Shown here piece after piece: positions 44,660-53,267 of a DNA stretch of 64,000 nucleotides. Origin of the DNA: Paenalicyclobacillus ferrooxydans. Its GTDB lineage: Bacteria > Bacillota > Bacilli > Alicyclobacillales > Alicyclobacillaceae. The notes beneath the pieces were generated by a model that was not told where the DNA came from, ran no database searches, and saw only the letters and a program-made list of their open reading frames with translations. The DNA is taken from NCBI RefSeq assembly GCF_001399675.1, contig NZ_LJCO01000019.1, positions 1 to 64,000 of the forward strand, read 5' to 3'. A program made the position numbers and the translations under genes. Every line of letters starts with the position of its first letter. The first letter of the stretch is position 1.

Positions 44660-44688
44660 AGCGGGTCTCTTTGCGAGACCCGCTTTTT
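44660..44688 (+). terminator. Terminator of the second NlpC/P60 gene
   Basis: AGCGGGTCTC, TTTGC, GAGACCCGCT followed by TTTTAAA. A strong rho-independent terminator 15 bp after the stop. Confidence 0.92.
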
Positions 44689-44735
44689 AAATGTGGCCAT
44701 ACCCAACTCAGCAGGTCTAGGCGCTGTCCAGATTT

Positions 44736-44751
44736 ATACCCCGCATGGTAT
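44736..44751. promoter_or_regulatory. ATACC-N6-GGTAT operator upstream of the TlpA-like lipoprotein gene
   Basis: ATACCCCGCATGGTAT, 63-78 bp before the TTG start at 44814. The same ATACC-N6-GGTAT form occurs at 47176 and 48874. Palindromes of this type are known targets of CsoR/CstR-family copper or persulfide sensors; the regulator gene is not in the window. Confidence 0.55.
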
Positions 44752-44813
44752 TATGGTATCGTAGCGGCGTGTTTACGTGCCATTCATACTAAACTGATTG
44801 GTGGGGACGATCC

Positions 44814-45500
44814 TTGAAGTCAAAGCACTTCTCAACATACATAGCAAGCAGTGCATTTATTCTTGCAATGGCTTTATCTGGGTGCGGTACTCCAAGTACG
44901 GTCACTTCAAATCCGGCTTCGCGGGCTGCAGGGACCGAAACAATCTCCGGTGCGACAAGTTTACCAACAAACCAAGCGGGGATGAGCGGTGCCCAGAACG
45001 CCGCAACCACGAATTCATCGGCATCAGGCGCCGCCAATGCGTCGACAACGACCTTTGGCGGGCCTTTAACGGTTGGCAGCACAGCCCCGGACTTCGTTTT
45101 ACCGAATTTGAGCGGGACAGGAACCATGTCCTTAAAGCAACTCTTATCGGGCGGTAAACCTGTCGTAGTTAATGCGTGGGCATCCTGGTGTCCACCATGT
45201 CAAATGGAAACCCCTGATTTGGTCAAATTGGCAAATCAGTACAAAGGCAAAGTACAGTTCGTTGGCGTCAATTTAACCATCATCGACAAAGTTTCCGACG
45301 CCAAGAACTTCGTCCATCACTACAACATACCATACCCGGTGTTGCTTGACCCGAAAGGAACCTTTCAACAAAGCTATTCTGTCATTGCGGAACCGATGAC
45401 ATTCCTCGTCAGCCCTAAAGATAAGATCCTCGATATTCATATGGGCATGATGACGGCTTCAGATATGCAACAACTCGTGCAACTCGGGCTCAAGACTTAA
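44814..45500 (+). CDS. TlpA/ResA-like thioredoxin-fold lipoprotein
   Basis: A 228-residue lipoprotein: signal peptide with lipobox ALSGC (about residues 21-25), a Ser/Ala/Thr-rich linker (about 26-85) and a thioredoxin-like domain (about 88-228) with the redox motif WASWCPPCQ. The cis-Pro region is IAEPMTFLV. It should act outside the membrane as a reductase, for example in cytochrome c maturation or disulfide repair. The TTG start has GGTGGGG upstream. It resembles the protein at 47263, which has a membrane anchor instead of a lipid. Confidence 0.88.
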   Translation: MKSKHFSTYIASSAFILAMALSGCGTPSTVTSNPASRAAGTETISGATSLPTNQAGMSGAQNAATTNSSASGAANASTTTFGGPLTVGSTAPDFVLPNLSGTGTMSLKQLLSGGKPVVVNAWASWCPPCQMETPDLVKLANQYKGKVQFVGVNLTIIDKVSDAKNFVHHYNIPYPVLLDPKGTFQQSYSVIAEPMTFLVSPKDKILDIHMGMMTASDMQQLVQLGLKT

Positions 45501-45510
45501 GACTGCTTCT

Positions 45511-46869
45511 TCACTCGACGAACGCCTGCTGTTCGAGGGGCGTTTCCACCGAAAGGCGGCTGTCGAGTTTCGGGCGAACAAACCATGGTCCTTTCATAGC
45601 AAAGATACTCGGGATGAACAGCATTTCTCCGACAGTTACAATCCAGAACCATAGGGTCCATCCCATCAGAGCGGCCACCACAATCGGTGCAACAACGGAT
45701 AAGATGGCAACCATCACACGTACGGAAAGCCCAAATACCCCCCAGCCAGTAGCTTGCAACGATGCCTTAATGTCTTCCAGATTCTCGGAAAACAGCGCCA
45801 TCCACGGGGCGTACGCAATACCCATACAAGCCCCGAGAATTGCACCTGTCAGTTCAATCTTCCCGATGGATGGATGAGTGCCCATCATGTTGATGAAGTA
45901 AATCAACGTTGCAGCCGTTGTCACGGCCCCGACAAACGAGACAATCTTACGCAGTTGCAGCTTATCAGAAATGTAACAAGCAGCAATCATCACAACGAGG
46001 TTGAGTAGCCAAAAGTACTTCATAATGGATGCCGCAGTGGCGGCTGAATAGCCAAACTCCTGCGTAATCATCGTGGAACCGAAAATCGTTAAAGTATAGT
46101 AAGCGCTGAGCCAGAATGTAATGCCAAGCAAATGTGCCCAGATATGAGGTGCGCGCAGCAACTCGCGTGTACGCCCTGGATCACCGGCGTGCGTTTGCTC
46201 TGGTTTTCGGCGCCCGTTGACAGTAACCAAGCTTGCCGTGGAGTGAATCACTTCCGCACGCAGCTGAGGAGAAATGTCTGAGATACTGAACAAGACGATG
46301 AACGAAAGGACCAGGGAGATGGTGCCGTTCAGCCAAAACTGAGATTGCCACGTTCCCCAAATTGGTAACGTCCACCCCGCCAACCCTGCCGCAACAAAGC
46401 TTGAACCCACAGGGCCAAAGGTCCAAAAGGCATATGCAACTGCCCTGCCGAGACGCGGTGAAAAGTCACGGACCAAGCCCGCCGTCGCAATCACGGCACT
46501 GCCTTCCACCAATGACAGGATGACACGGTTTAGCAATAACCCCATTGGCGAGTGCACGAGGACCATGGCGTAAACGCACAGAGAACTGAGAAACAAACTC
46601 GGCACCAAAGTGTAGACACGCCCGCGTCGATCGGATAGCCGACCCGCGATGTACGCTGAAAATGCCCCCGCTATGGTTGACACGGCAACAATTAATCCAT
46701 ACGTCTTCAGGGTCATGTGAAGGTCTGAGAGCAAGAGAGGTACGACAGATGACATCTGCGATTCATAGTTCGCAATGATGTTGGCCATCAAGGCCACAAT
46801 GAGGAGCCAAACACGCCTTCCCCCGACTGGATAAGCTCTTAACTCCCGGAGATAAAAAGGTCGATTCAT
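45511..46869 (-). CDS. Major facilitator superfamily transporter
   Basis: A 452-residue MFS protein with 12 predicted membrane helices. The loop 2-3 signature is GRLSDRRGRVYTL. A central hydrophilic loop (about 205-235) separates the halves and the C-terminus is cytoplasmic. The sequence resembles metabolite-proton symporters of the sugar-acid or aromatic-acid classes, but the substrate cannot be told. GAGGAGG precedes the ATG at 46869. Confidence 0.85.
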   Translation of the reverse strand: MNRPFYLRELRAYPVGGRRVWLLIVALMANIIANYESQMSSVVPLLLSDLHMTLKTYGLIVAVSTIAGAFSAYIAGRLSDRRGRVYTLVPSLFLSSLCVYAMVLVHSPMGLLLNRVILSLVEGSAVIATAGLVRDFSPRLGRAVAYAFWTFGPVGSSFVAAGLAGWTLPIWGTWQSQFWLNGTISLVLSFIVLFSISDISPQLRAEVIHSTASLVTVNGRRKPEQTHAGDPGRTRELLRAPHIWAHLLGITFWLSAYYTLTIFGSTMITQEFGYSAATAASIMKYFWLLNLVVMIAACYISDKLQLRKIVSFVGAVTTAATLIYFINMMGTHPSIGKIELTGAILGACMGIAYAPWMALFSENLEDIKASLQATGWGVFGLSVRVMVAILSVVAPIVVAALMGWTLWFWIVTVGEMLFIPSIFAMKGPWFVRPKLDSRLSVETPLEQQAFVE

Positions 46870-47262
46870 CACAATCCTCCTCTAAAAGAAAGCGGTTTCA
46901 CACAGGCCCTGACTGTATCTCCCAACCACAGTCGTTATCTTTCGGCATGTTGAACTTTGGCTGCCTGCCCATCTCCACAACCCGACAGACGGTGAACTTA
47001 ATGCCGATAACGGGACTGGGCAGCAAATACTGAACTACCCAACTTTAATATTATATTATTCTGAATATTGTATATGTTACACATACCAAGGGATTGTAGT
47101 CAATATGTCAACACCCTTGACTGCAACAGGTCGCTGCCATGTACAATCTCTGCAGGATGTATTATCATAGCCAACATACCCACATGGGTATGTTTCCGAT
47201 TTGATGGAAAGGGTTTCTGTGTTGCACACAAGCAACAACTAGGTGCTAGAAAGGGTGTTATC
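46870..47262. promoter_or_regulatory. Divergent intergenic region with a 20-bp palindrome
   Basis: About 390 bp between the MFS gene and the TlpA-like gene. The perfect dyad ACATACCCACATGGGTATGT (47174-47193; nine-base arms, CA centre) lies about 70 bp before the TTG at 47263. It contains ATACC-N6-GGTAT. A possible -35 TTGACT (about 47116) and -10 TACAAT (about 47141) lie upstream. The AT-rich part near 47040-47075 may serve the MFS gene. Confidence 0.6.
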
Positions 47263-47799
47263 TTGAACCTTGTAACGAAATGGGTACTCATCCTGATTGG
47301 GGTTGTCACACTGCTGGCGATGGTTGTGACAGCATCCCCTTCAAAGCGGGGTTCCGCGACACAGACAGCCCGACCCTACGATGGATATGCTGCGCCAGAC
47401 TTTACCTTGCCCCGTCTCTCAGATGGCCAGCCGGTATCCTTATCGCAGTATCACGGTAAACCATTGTTCATTAACTTTTGGGCCTCCTGGTGTCCCCCAT
47501 GTAATGCGGAGAGTCCGGAACTAGTAAAGGCCTACGCAAAATATGGCAGTAAAGTCGTATTCATCAGCATCAATGTGACCCATGACGATACCCTTGCAAA
47601 CGTGAAGACGTTCCTAAAAAAATACAATGTCCCTTACCCCGTACTTCTGGATAAACAAGCCAAGGTGAGTAACGAATACAATGTTCTCGCCTTGCCAACA
47701 TCGCTGTTTGTAAACAGACAAGGAATGATAGTGGCTCGATACTCCGGAGCCATTCCAAATCCTGAACTGATCTCAACCTTGCAAAGGATTGAAAAGTGA
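47263..47799 (+). CDS. Membrane-anchored TlpA-like thioredoxin
   Basis: A 178-residue protein. An N-terminal anchor (LVTKWVLILIGVVTLLAMVVT) leads to an external thioredoxin domain (YAAPDFTLPRLSDGQPVSL) with the motif WASWCPPCN and the cis-Pro segment LALPTSLFV. Its role is thiol reduction on the outer face of the membrane. The TTG at 47263 follows AGAAAGGGTG and replaces a 65-codon longer frame that lacks a site. Its stop overlaps the next start (GTGATGG). It is the partner of the membrane protein encoded downstream. Confidence 0.88.
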   Translation: MNLVTKWVLILIGVVTLLAMVVTASPSKRGSATQTARPYDGYAAPDFTLPRLSDGQPVSLSQYHGKPLFINFWASWCPPCNAESPELVKAYAKYGSKVVFISINVTHDDTLANVKTFLKKYNVPYPVLLDKQAKVSNEYNVLALPTSLFVNRQGMIVARYSGAIPNPELISTLQRIEK

Positions 47800-48491
47800 T
47801 GGGTATCGTTCATACATTGCAACGCGTTCCATCTGAATATGCTGGTGCGATTATGGTTGTGCTTGGTGCTTGGATATTTCTCCGCTTGGAGCGCAATCAG
47901 CAAACCCGTGCGGCTGTATCCGAACGGGCACTCGAGTTTTTATTCACCTACATCATCATTGCCAGACTCTCCGGTTTGTTCCTTCACCCGGGTGAACTGC
48001 TTCATATGAACGTTTGGACGCTCCTTGCGCAAGCGCCCTCGCAAGGTTGGGTATATGGGCTCGTTGGCGCAGTTCTCATCGTGTTGTGGAGGATGCGGAT
48101 ACATAAACAGAGGGATTGGCCAGTTCTGATGGCAGCGACCAACGCTTCGCTGTTCGGCATAGCAATCTGGTGGTTGATTCGCGTTTTCATCGACCAAGGA
48201 CCATTCCTTGTCCGAACCATTGGCATGCTCCTGATAACCGTGTTCTTATTGCTTTTCTCACTCCGAAAACCCTCAACTTGGACTCTGCCGCATCGAATTT
48301 GGACCCTCATGGCTGTCGCTTTGTTGCTTACATCCATCGGGTTACCGAAGATAGTGCAGCTTGGACTGTTTACTCCAGTTCAATGGTTTGCCGTTCTCAT
48401 ACTGTTTGCCGGGCTTGCTGCAGAAGCCGCCCTCGATATCCAAAAACAAAAGGACCCCCAGCGTCACTCAGTACCAAACAGGAACGAGTGA
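47796..48491 (+). CDS. Polytopic membrane protein coupled to the thioredoxin gene
   Basis: A 231-residue protein with about seven predicted membrane helices, for example GAIMVVLGAWIFLRL and FVRTIGMLL-like segments. I do not recognise it with certainty. The start (IVHTLQRVPSEYAGAIMVVLGA, then RAALEFLFTYIIIARLSG-like region) vaguely resembles the prolipoprotein diacylglyceryl transferase fold, but that family's signature HGGL is absent. Overlap with the thioredoxin gene points to a joint function, such as passing electrons across the membrane; it has no Cys, so it cannot do so by disulfide exchange itself. Confidence 0.6.
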   Translation: MMGIVHTLQRVPSEYAGAIMVVLGAWIFLRLERNQQTRAAVSERALEFLFTYIIIARLSGLFLHPGELLHMNVWTLLAQAPSQGWVYGLVGAVLIVLWRMRIHKQRDWPVLMAATNASLFGIAIWWLIRVFIDQGPFLVRTIGMLLITVFLLLFSLRKPSTWTLPHRIWTLMAVALLLTSIGLPKIVQLGLFTPVQWFAVLILFAGLAAEAALDIQKQKDPQRHSVPNRNE

Positions 48492-48535
48492 CTGCGTAAA
48501 GGTCCAAAATCCCCCACGTCGTTGATATGAGAAGG

Positions 48536-48832
48536 TTATGCAGTCCAGCTGGACAGCCCGCCTTGCAGTGACCGGACATTGTAAAAGCCGCGTTCCCGCA
48601 AAAGTTCGCAAGCCTGAGAGCTGCGGTTCCCGGACCGACAGACCAACACAACTTCCTTGTTTCTATCTACTTCTTCCAGCCGGTAAGGCAAGATCCCGAG
48701 TGGAATCAACGTTGCCCCTTCAATGTGTCCTTCGCGGTATTCGTCGATCTCACGAACATCAACAATTTGCACATCATCATAGGCAAACAACTTTTGCTTC
48801 AGTTCACGAATTGTAACCTGCGGACATGACAT
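48536..48832 (-). CDS. Rhodanese-domain sulfurtransferase
   Basis: A 98-residue single-domain rhodanese. The active-site loop is VLVCRSGNRSS with the persulfide-carrying Cys; VDVREIDEYREGHIEGATLIPLG precedes it. It moves sulfane sulfur to thiols. The ATG at 48832 fits GGGGG spacing; a TTG at 48862 would lie almost on the predicted transcription start. The promoter contains an ATACC-N6-GGTAT dyad, typical of persulfide-responsive genes. Confidence 0.9.
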   Translation of the reverse strand: MSCPQVTIRELKQKLFAYDDVQIVDVREIDEYREGHIEGATLIPLGILPYRLEEVDRNKEVVLVCRSGNRSSQACELLRERGFYNVRSLQGGLSSWTA

Positions 48833-48868
48833 CTCTCGCATACCCCCATCCGTATATTTCAATCTATA

Positions 48869-48897
48869 TTTTTATACCCACGGAGGTATTGTGTCAA
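48869..48897 (-). promoter_or_regulatory. Rhodanese promoter with an embedded ATACC-N6-GGTAT operator
   Basis: On the minus strand TTGACA (48897-48892) and the AT-rich -10 area TATAAAAAT (48876-48868) flank the dyad ATACCTCCGTGGGTAT (48889-48874). The dyad fills the spacer, so a bound repressor would block polymerase. A more degenerate copy (ATACCCCCATCCGTAT, about 48839-48854) overlaps the start region. Confidence 0.65.
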
Positions 48898-48934
48898 GTC
48901 CATATCTCCGTCCACATCTTACAATGTACGCAGG

Positions 48935-49906
48935 CTAAATCCACTTTCTGCGTCGAAAGATAACGAGCATGCCGACACTGAGGCTGACCATACTCAACAT
49001 AATAATGATCGTGGCTGCCCACGTACGCTGATAAGGCAAAGGAACGTTCATACCGAACACACCGGTTATCAGTGTCATTGTGGCCGTCAACGTGGTAATA
49101 ATGGTGAGCACCCGCATGGTCTCGTTTGTCTTAGCAGTTCCGAGCGAAGAATAGGTGTCTAGCGCGCCTTGAACCAGGTCTCTGAACACCTCAATGGAGT
49201 CGGTGATTCGTTCAAGGTGGTCTGATAAGTCCATATAATACGGGCGATTCTCGGGCCGAACCGTAAAGGTGTAGAGGGAATTGACGTTGGCAAAGATACG
49301 TCGTTGCGGGTCAATCGCTCGTCGAATCATCACAATGGTGCGTTTGAGCGCAAGAAACTCCTCTGTAATCGCCAACGCTGGATTTTCATACATCTCGTCC
49401 TCAAGGTCATCAATACGTGTAGAGAGCCTGTCCACGATAGGAAAATAGGTATCCGTAATCCCATCAACGATGGAGTACAAAAGGTAATCAGGACCTTTGC
49501 TCATATTAAATGAGTCGTGGCGCGATCTTGCTGCAATCCTCCCAACAGAAGGGATAGCATGCTTGTGCACCGTAACAATGTAGGTTCCGCCCAGAAAAAT
49601 ATTCAGCTCTTCAATGGAGATCTCCGGTTCACTGTCTTCGTTGTATTTCAAAGAGTGAAGCTCGAAGAAGTCATACCCGTCATATCGATCAACCTTCGTT
49701 CGAGGTGATTCGTGAATACAGTCCTCAACAGCCAAAGGGTGAAAACCAAACTCCTCTGCCACAGCCATGATCTCATTCGGTTCCCAGTTATAGATATCCA
49801 CCCAAAGCATGGATTGCGGATTCTCCGAAACGCGCTTCATGTCCTCAATTTCAATGTCATGTTCCAAAGTCTCTGTCTCAGCATTGTAAAGGTATGTCTT
49901 GATCAT
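48935..49906 (-). CDS. corA: CorA-family magnesium/divalent cation channel
   Basis: A 323-residue CorA protein. The large cytoplasmic N-terminal domain (about 1-260) contains GFHPLAVEDCIHESPRTKVDRYDGYDF. Two C-terminal membrane helices are linked by the pore signature GVFGMNVPLPYQ. It imports Mg2+ (or Co2+/Ni2+) along the membrane potential as a pentamer. The ATG at 49906 follows AAAGGGGG; the longer frame adds six residues. The C-terminus is basic (RRRKWI), as usual. Confidence 0.95.
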   Translation of the reverse strand: MIKTYLYNAETETLEHDIEIEDMKRVSENPQSMLWVDIYNWEPNEIMAVAEEFGFHPLAVEDCIHESPRTKVDRYDGYDFFELHSLKYNEDSEPEISIEELNIFLGGTYIVTVHKHAIPSVGRIAARSRHDSFNMSKGPDYLLYSIVDGITDTYFPIVDRLSTRIDDLEDEMYENPALAITEEFLALKRTIVMIRRAIDPQRRIFANVNSLYTFTVRPENRPYYMDLSDHLERITDSIEVFRDLVQGALDTYSSLGTAKTNETMRVLTIITTLTATMTLITGVFGMNVPLPYQRTWAATIIIMLSMVSLSVGMLVIFRRRKWI

Positions 49907-50034
49907 GCCGCACCCCCTTTCCACACCGGCGGCTGCAATTTCACGACATCATAAAAGTGGCAGCACCCGCAGGGTGAAACCACCCAGCAGACGCGTTCAT
50001 CCGCGGATCTCTTAACACTCCATTCGTCGGCTTA

Positions 50035-50595
50035 TCACTCATTGGGGAGATCTGTTCGTCGATGTTTCACTCGGGGAACGATGGCGCATGCAAGTGCATA
50101 TCGCTCGACAACGTAATCAGCATAAGGGGAAGGTGTTCCACACCCGGCCAAGATTTCAAGGAATCTGAAGGCCTCTTCGTTTTGTCGCCTTTGGTTACAA
50201 TGGCGACAAGCGCAGAGGAGATTCACCGGATGATACACGCCACCCTCCGAATACGGAATGATGTGATCAACAGTGTCTGCCGGCTGTCCGCACCACAAAC
50301 ACGTAGCGTGATCGCGACGAAACACAATATCACGATACCGCGCATTGAGTTCTGGTGCGTCGTAGAGCCAGAGTGTACCTGCATCATCAAAATAAGCCCT
50401 GGATGCGGCGACCTCTTTCTCGGCCCGCTCGGTTGTACAAGGCGTAAGCACTTTTCCTCGCGCGCTTCGAACAGGAGTGACAGACCCCAGTTTTAGCTGA
50501 TATCCACAATGAAGGCATGCGTAATTTGCTGTTTCAAGATCGCGGATTCTCCAGTACCCCTTACACCGCGGGCACATGCCGAGCGATCCAGTCAT
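50035..50595 (-). CDS. HNH endonuclease-domain protein with an N-terminal zinc ribbon
   Basis: A 186-residue protein. Residues 8-35 hold two Cys pairs (CPRC, CLHC) as in a zinc ribbon. A middle part of unknown fold leads to the HNH domain (about 95-160). It contains CLWCGQPADTVDHIIPYSEGG with the DH metal/general-base pair, HPVNLLCACRHCNQRR with the Asn and a structural zinc site of four Cys. It may be a stand-alone nuclease or a restriction-type enzyme; no methylase is nearby. The start site is uncertain because the ribosome-binding site is weak. Confidence 0.82.
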   Translation of the reverse strand: MTGSLGMCPRCKGYWRIRDLETANYACLHCGYQLKLGSVTPVRSARGKVLTPCTTERAEKEVAASRAYFDDAGTLWLYDAPELNARYRDIVFRRDHATCLWCGQPADTVDHIIPYSEGGVYHPVNLLCACRHCNQRRQNEEAFRFLEILAGCGTPSPYADYVVERYALACAIVPRVKHRRTDLPNE

Positions 50596-50601
50596 GCTGG
50601 C

Positions 50602-50847
50602 TCACACATCCTCTTCGGTGTCCAGGCCTTGGGTGTCCGGGTCTTGGCTATCGATGTCGGTAATCAAATGAATTGGTTTGATATATGGACTGGTCCATTG
50701 AGGCACACCCTCAGTAGCGGTCCCTTCTCCCAGATCCTCAGACCAGTCGCCCGTCAGATCGCGAGCCTGCTCCTCAGACCTGTCCTCAGGTGCTCCGTCA
50801 GACGATTCGTCAGTGGCAAAGCTCTCGTTGGGTAACTCCTGATCCAT
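50602..50847 (-). CDS. Hypothetical acidic protein
   Basis: An 81-residue protein, strongly acidic throughout (DESSDGAPEDRSEEQARDL, DTEEDV). The central part WTSPYIKPIHLITDIDSQDP is the only hydrophobic stretch. AGCGGGGAC precedes the ATG at 50847. It sits 7 bp before the HNH gene on the same strand and may be cotranscribed with it and with the ROK kinase gene upstream. I see no known domain; it is probably disordered. Confidence 0.5.
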   Translation of the reverse strand: MDQELPNESFATDESSDGAPEDRSEEQARDLTGDWSEDLGEGTATEGVPQWTSPYIKPIHLITDIDSQDPDTQGLDTEEDV

Positions 50848-50949
50848 GCACAGTCCCCGCTTCCCCATCATGTCGAATTTATACGGCATTAGTATGTACC
50901 ATCCATTCCGTTCAATTCGACTGAGCCTCCATGGTGCACTCAGGTACAC

Positions 50950-51864
50950 TCAGGAGATTGACTGTACCAAAGGTAAGAGTGCGGCGCCTATCACCCCGGC
51001 GCGCGTCCCTAATTGAGCTGGTAAAACGCGAACTCTAGAGAACGCGTTGCTTCGAAAGTGATTTTGGTCAATGGACTGTTGTAGCGCTTCAAACAGTGGT
51101 TCACCAATCTGAGCGACCCCGCCGCCGATAACAATCACCGACGGATCGAACATGTTCACAACATTGACCAGTCCAACACCAAGATACCGGTAAACATCGT
51201 CCAAAATGGCACGTGCACCACTATCTCCTTGCGCCGCCAACCTCGCCACAGCGCTCGCATTCAGTTGCGCGCCCAGTCGTTCCTCAGCCATGCGAGCGAT
51301 TGCTGTACCTGAAGCTAGCACCTCGAGACAGCCCCGATTGCCGCACCGACAGAGCGGACCATCCAACGCGATAATATGGTGTCCCACTTCCGCCGCACAT
51401 CCGGATGCTCCCTGGCGTATCTTTCCGTCCAGTATCACTCCCCCACCAATACCAGTGCTAATCGTAAGGTACACCATGTCGCGATAACCGGATCCCGCTC
51501 CAAAGCGTAACTCCGCAAGTGCTGCCGCATTTGCGTCATTATCAAGAAAAGTAGGTAGATGTAAACGCCGTTGCATTTCTGCCTGCAGAGGAATCCGGTC
51601 CCATCCTGGAAGGTTCGGTGGACTGTAGACCATGCCTTCCCTCGGGTTTAGCGGACCCGGTGCACCGATACCCACACCGATGACACTTGATACACCGCTA
51701 GACGATAGTACGGCCTCCACTGTATTCACTATTCTGTCCAGCACTGCCTCAGGGCCTTGCTCAGCTTTCGTGAGGACATCTGCTGATTCGATGATTTGAC
51801 CGTCCGCATCCACGACGGCTGTGGCAATTTTCGTTCCCCCGACGTCAATTCCTACTGTGTACAC
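50950..51864 (-). CDS. ROK-family sugar kinase (glucokinase-like)
   Basis: A 304-residue ROK kinase. ATP-binding DVGGTKIATAV is at the N-terminus; the catalytic Asp is in FLDNDANAAALAE. The zinc motif CRCGNRGCLEVLASG and the ExGH segment EVGHHII are complete. It phosphorylates glucose or a related hexose. I chose the GTG at 51864 (MYTVGIDVGG) with AGGAT upstream; the longer frame adds 32 residues outside the family. Confidence 0.92.
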   Translation of the reverse strand: MYTVGIDVGGTKIATAVVDADGQIIESADVLTKAEQGPEAVLDRIVNTVEAVLSSSGVSSVIGVGIGAPGPLNPREGMVYSPPNLPGWDRIPLQAEMQRRLHLPTFLDNDANAAALAELRFGAGSGYRDMVYLTISTGIGGGVILDGKIRQGASGCAAEVGHHIIALDGPLCRCGNRGCLEVLASGTAIARMAEERLGAQLNASAVARLAAQGDSGARAILDDVYRYLGVGLVNVVNMFDPSVIVIGGGVAQIGEPLFEALQQSIDQNHFRSNAFSRVRVLPAQLGTRAGVIGAALLPLVQSIS

Positions 51865-52122
51865 AAAGTCACATCCTTGTTTCAGTTGCCATCTGGATGT
51901 TGCTAAACCAATGGGCAATGCAATGAGCCTGGTGAGATACCCTTTCTGCACTGCTGTCATAACTTCCTCTTGCAGGAGTCTTTCGAAAGGGCCCTTTAAC
52001 GGAACTTAGTTCCGCTGTTGCCGCACATGGACAAGCGGGTTACGGCTCCCACCCGTCGTAAAGTGGTTTTGTAAGCAACGCGATTACAATCTATCCATTA
52101 CGTAGTGTTGAAATATGAATAG

Positions 52123-52150
52123 AAGGGAGCAGCGGTATGCTGCTCCCTTT
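52123..52150 (-). terminator. Hairpin downstream of kdgT
   Basis: AAGGGAGCAGC, GGTAT, GCTGCTCCCTT form an 11-bp stem. On the minus strand it lies about 70 bp after the kdgT stop; the T-tract (TTCTATTC) is weak on that side. Confidence 0.65.
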
Positions 52151-52191
52151 CATCATGAGCGATCAATGAAAAATTTTGCAAGCTGCAATGG

Positions 52192-52219
52192 GTCACTCGA
52201 AGTCACTCGAAGTCACTCG
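52192..52219. repeat. Three tandem GTCACTCGA(A) repeats
   Basis: The 10-mer GTCACTCGAA occurs three times in succession (52192, 52202, 52212; the last with the same final A). It lies just behind the kdgT stop codon. Small slippage repeat or binding sites; role unknown. Confidence 0.85.
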
Positions 52220-52222
52220 AAT

Positions 52223-53200
52223 TTATAAGCGCGCTGAAGCTTTGACAGCTTCGACACGGTCACTCCGTTTGGAGAACCAAGCGGTGATAATCGGCACTAG
52301 GATGGATGTCACAATGACGGCCGCAGCGACCTGGACTGTCGCGGTTGCTGCAATCCCTTTGTACCCAGCGTAGACAGCTGCCACAGCGACTGGAACCGCT
52401 GCGGCGTTACCTGCAGTGGAAGCAGCTGCAATGCCGCCAAGACCAGTACCACCAGTCAGCTTGTCCAGCAAAACGAGTACGATACCGGTGATAATGACCA
52501 CAGCGAGTCCAAGCAGCAGACCAGAAAGTCCAGCTGACAACACATTCTTCAGGTTAATGCCAAACCCGAGTGCCAGTGCAAACAACGGGATGAGTACACC
52601 TTGTGCTTGACTGAGAAACTTCCGCATATCCAGGTCCAGGTTTCCAAGCACCATTCCGATGACAAGGGGCAGAATGGCATATACGAAAGCCATAGCCGGG
52701 AACGCTGCGAGACCCGCGATTCCGAGGATCAACATTGTGAAAAATGGGCCAGATTCAAGTGACATGATAGAGTACGCCGCAACGTCTTCAGCTCGTTTGC
52801 CGAACTGGCCCATGAGAGCCATGTAGAGGCCGCCGTTGGTATCGGAGAATGCTGCAACGATTGCGAGCGCTGACAACCCAAGTATCATGTGGTTCTGATC
52901 GGGCACTGTGAACTTGATGAGCAGGCCGATAATCGCAGCGACGGCGATTTTACCCAGCCAGAGCGAAACACCTTTCTTCAAAATGTAGCCTGCTGCCTTG
53001 AATTCAATGGTAGAGCCGAGAGAGATGTAAAAGGCAGCCAGCAGCGCTGATGCACCCATAAACAAACCGCCTGTAAACGAGCTCTTGAATACGGTATTGT
53101 CTGCCAAGTGCGGGAAGATGGTCCGAATGATGGCACCAATCAAGAGCGGGATAATCATCATTCCGCCTGGAACTTTGTCAATTATTTTCTTAATCGGCAT
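52223..53200 (-). CDS. kdgT: KdgT-family 2-keto-3-deoxygluconate-type permease
   Basis: A 325-residue transporter with ten predicted membrane segments and the KdgT pattern: IKKIIDKVPGGMMIIPLLIGAI at the start, FSDTNGGLYMALMGQFG in the middle and AAASTAGNAAAVPVAVA near the end. KdgT imports 2-keto-3-deoxygluconate with protons. Beside a PdxA2/DUF1537 pair it may instead carry a four-carbon acid sugar. AGGAGG precedes the ATG. A dyad at 53268 lies upstream. Confidence 0.88.
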   Translation of the reverse strand: MPIKKIIDKVPGGMMIIPLLIGAIIRTIFPHLADNTVFKSSFTGGLFMGASALLAAFYISLGSTIEFKAAGYILKKGVSLWLGKIAVAAIIGLLIKFTVPDQNHMILGLSALAIVAAFSDTNGGLYMALMGQFGKRAEDVAAYSIMSLESGPFFTMLILGIAGLAAFPAMAFVYAILPLVIGMVLGNLDLDMRKFLSQAQGVLIPLFALALGFGINLKNVLSAGLSGLLLGLAVVIITGIVLVLLDKLTGGTGLGGIAAASTAGNAAAVPVAVAAVYAGYKGIAATATVQVAAAVIVTSILVPIITAWFSKRSDRVEAVKASARL

Positions 53201-53267
53201 ACACAAGTCCTCCTTAGATGTCCTGCTGATTACACTGGTTGTTGATTCTGGTGTGAGCTTGTTCCAA

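Larger units (their letters stand above)
51865..52222. other. Intergenic region between the ROK kinase gene and kdgT
   Basis: About 358 bp without a gene. It holds the kdgT terminator (52123-52150), a 15-bp dyad CGGAACTTAGTTCCG (about 52000-52014) and three direct copies of GTCACTCGA (52192-52219). The dyad shares GGAACTnAGTTCC with the palindromes of the 51-bp array at 59625. A promoter for the ROK gene is expected but not clear. Confidence 0.5.
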
